9,226 nucleotides of DNA from Wenzhouxiangella sp. (GTDB taxonomy: Bacteria > Pseudomonadota > Gammaproteobacteria > Xanthomonadales > Wenzhouxiangellaceae): positions 1-9,226 of the forward strand of contig JAASTB010000066.1 of NCBI GenBank assembly GCA_021767625.1, given 5' to 3'. The notes under the pieces were generated by a model. It was not told where the DNA came from. It did not search any database and was given only the letters and a program-made list of their open reading frames with translations. Positions within the stretch are counted from its first letter, which is position 1. Each line of letters begins with the position of its first letter. The position numbers and the translations under genes were made by a program. Of this stretch, positions 8,930 to 9,226 are shown piece by piece.

Positions 8930-9226
8930 GTTCGCTGCCCGGGTGACGTGCTCGAGGTCTTCGCGGGTCAGATTGACCGCGGCCGTTGCCGCCAACGCTT
9001 CGGCCGTCGGGCCATCCAGGTGCTTGCGCAGCTCGCCGAGGAAGCGCGGGTCGGCCAACAGAACCAGGTGCTTGAACCGGCCTTCCTGGTGGGCCTTGTG
9101 CAGGCGGTCGGCGAGTTCGCGGGCGAAGGCCCGGGCTTCGACGTCCTTGGGGTCGGTTCCTTCCTCGGCAGCGTACTCTCCGGGCGTTCTCGATTCCTGG
9201 ACCTGCCCGGGGCGGTCGCTGACCAG
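8915..9226 (-). CDS. Host attachment family protein, 5' end missing
   Basis: On the minus strand, codons run without interruption from the window edge (9226) to TGA at 8917-8915, giving 103 residues. Family members are around 140-150 residues, so the N-terminal 40 or so lie beyond the window. The visible part contains SDRPGQ, then EEGTDPKDVEARAFARELAD, then GRFKHLVLLADPRFLGELRKHL, which is the typical middle and end of the family annotated as 'protein required for attachment to host cells' (Host_attach, linked to Agrobacterium attachment genes). That name comes from a mutant phenotype; the fold resembles release-factor-like domains and the true role in free-living bacteria is unclear. The protein looks soluble. 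Its stop lies inside recJ, so the genes are convergent with a 15-base overlap, and I see no terminator between them. This frame is shorter than the other genes and was identified by direct translation. Confidence 0.82.
   Translation of the reverse strand: MVSDRPGQVQESRTPGEYAAEEGTDPKDVEARAFARELADRLHKAHQEGRFKHLVLLADPRFLGELRKHLDGPTAEALAATAAVNLTREDLEHVTRAANSALE

Noticed and set aside
8915..9226. Host-attachment gene as evidence of a symbiosis or pathogenicity island
   Set aside because: The family is widespread in free-living bacteria, composition matches the neighbours, and no integrase, repeat or tRNA is nearby.

Overview
This GC-rich window (roughly two-thirds G+C by eye) comes from a gammaproteobacterial chromosome and holds mostly core metabolism and information processing. 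The strongest lineage clue is the order carA-carB-greA-rpfE-recJ. CarAB and GreA being adjacent is common in gammaproteobacteria. An RpfE-type gene directly before recJ is, to my knowledge, typical of the Xanthomonadales/Lysobacterales. I infer a member of that order, possibly a Wenzhouxiangella-like lineage, but cannot name the species.

Layout. (1) 1-696: 3' part of ppsR, the bifunctional kinase/phosphorylase that controls PEP synthase. (2) 697-837: intergenic gap containing an AT-rich, G/T-skewed block unlike the rest of the window, then a strong-looking extended -10 element ending 8 bases before the next ATG. (3) 838-1332: a DUF1249 (YqiB-like) gene closed by an intrinsic terminator. (4) 1333-1491: terminator, probable carA promoter, a perfect palindrome at the predicted transcription start, a long GC-rich leader hairpin, and a clear Shine-Dalgarno site. 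(5) 1492-8929: a tightly packed plus-strand run carA, carB, greA, rpfE, recJ in which neighbours overlap or lie within 9 bases, so very probably one operon. (6) 8915-9226: minus-strand 3' part of a host-attachment-family gene, overlapping the end of recJ tail to tail.

Function. CarA and CarB form carbamoyl phosphate synthetase, which feeds both pyrimidine and arginine synthesis; every catalytic and allosteric residue I checked is intact. GreA rescues backtracked RNA polymerase. RecJ is the 5'-3' single-strand exonuclease of recombination and mismatch repair. The RpfE-type protein between them has no established biochemical role.

I found no mobile element, CRISPR array, tRNA, rRNA or defence system. 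The items most worth a second look are the carA leader structures, the AT-rich intergenic block, the unusual start of rpfE, and a non-consensus residue in RecJ motif II. All are modest; I do not see an undescribed multi-gene system here.
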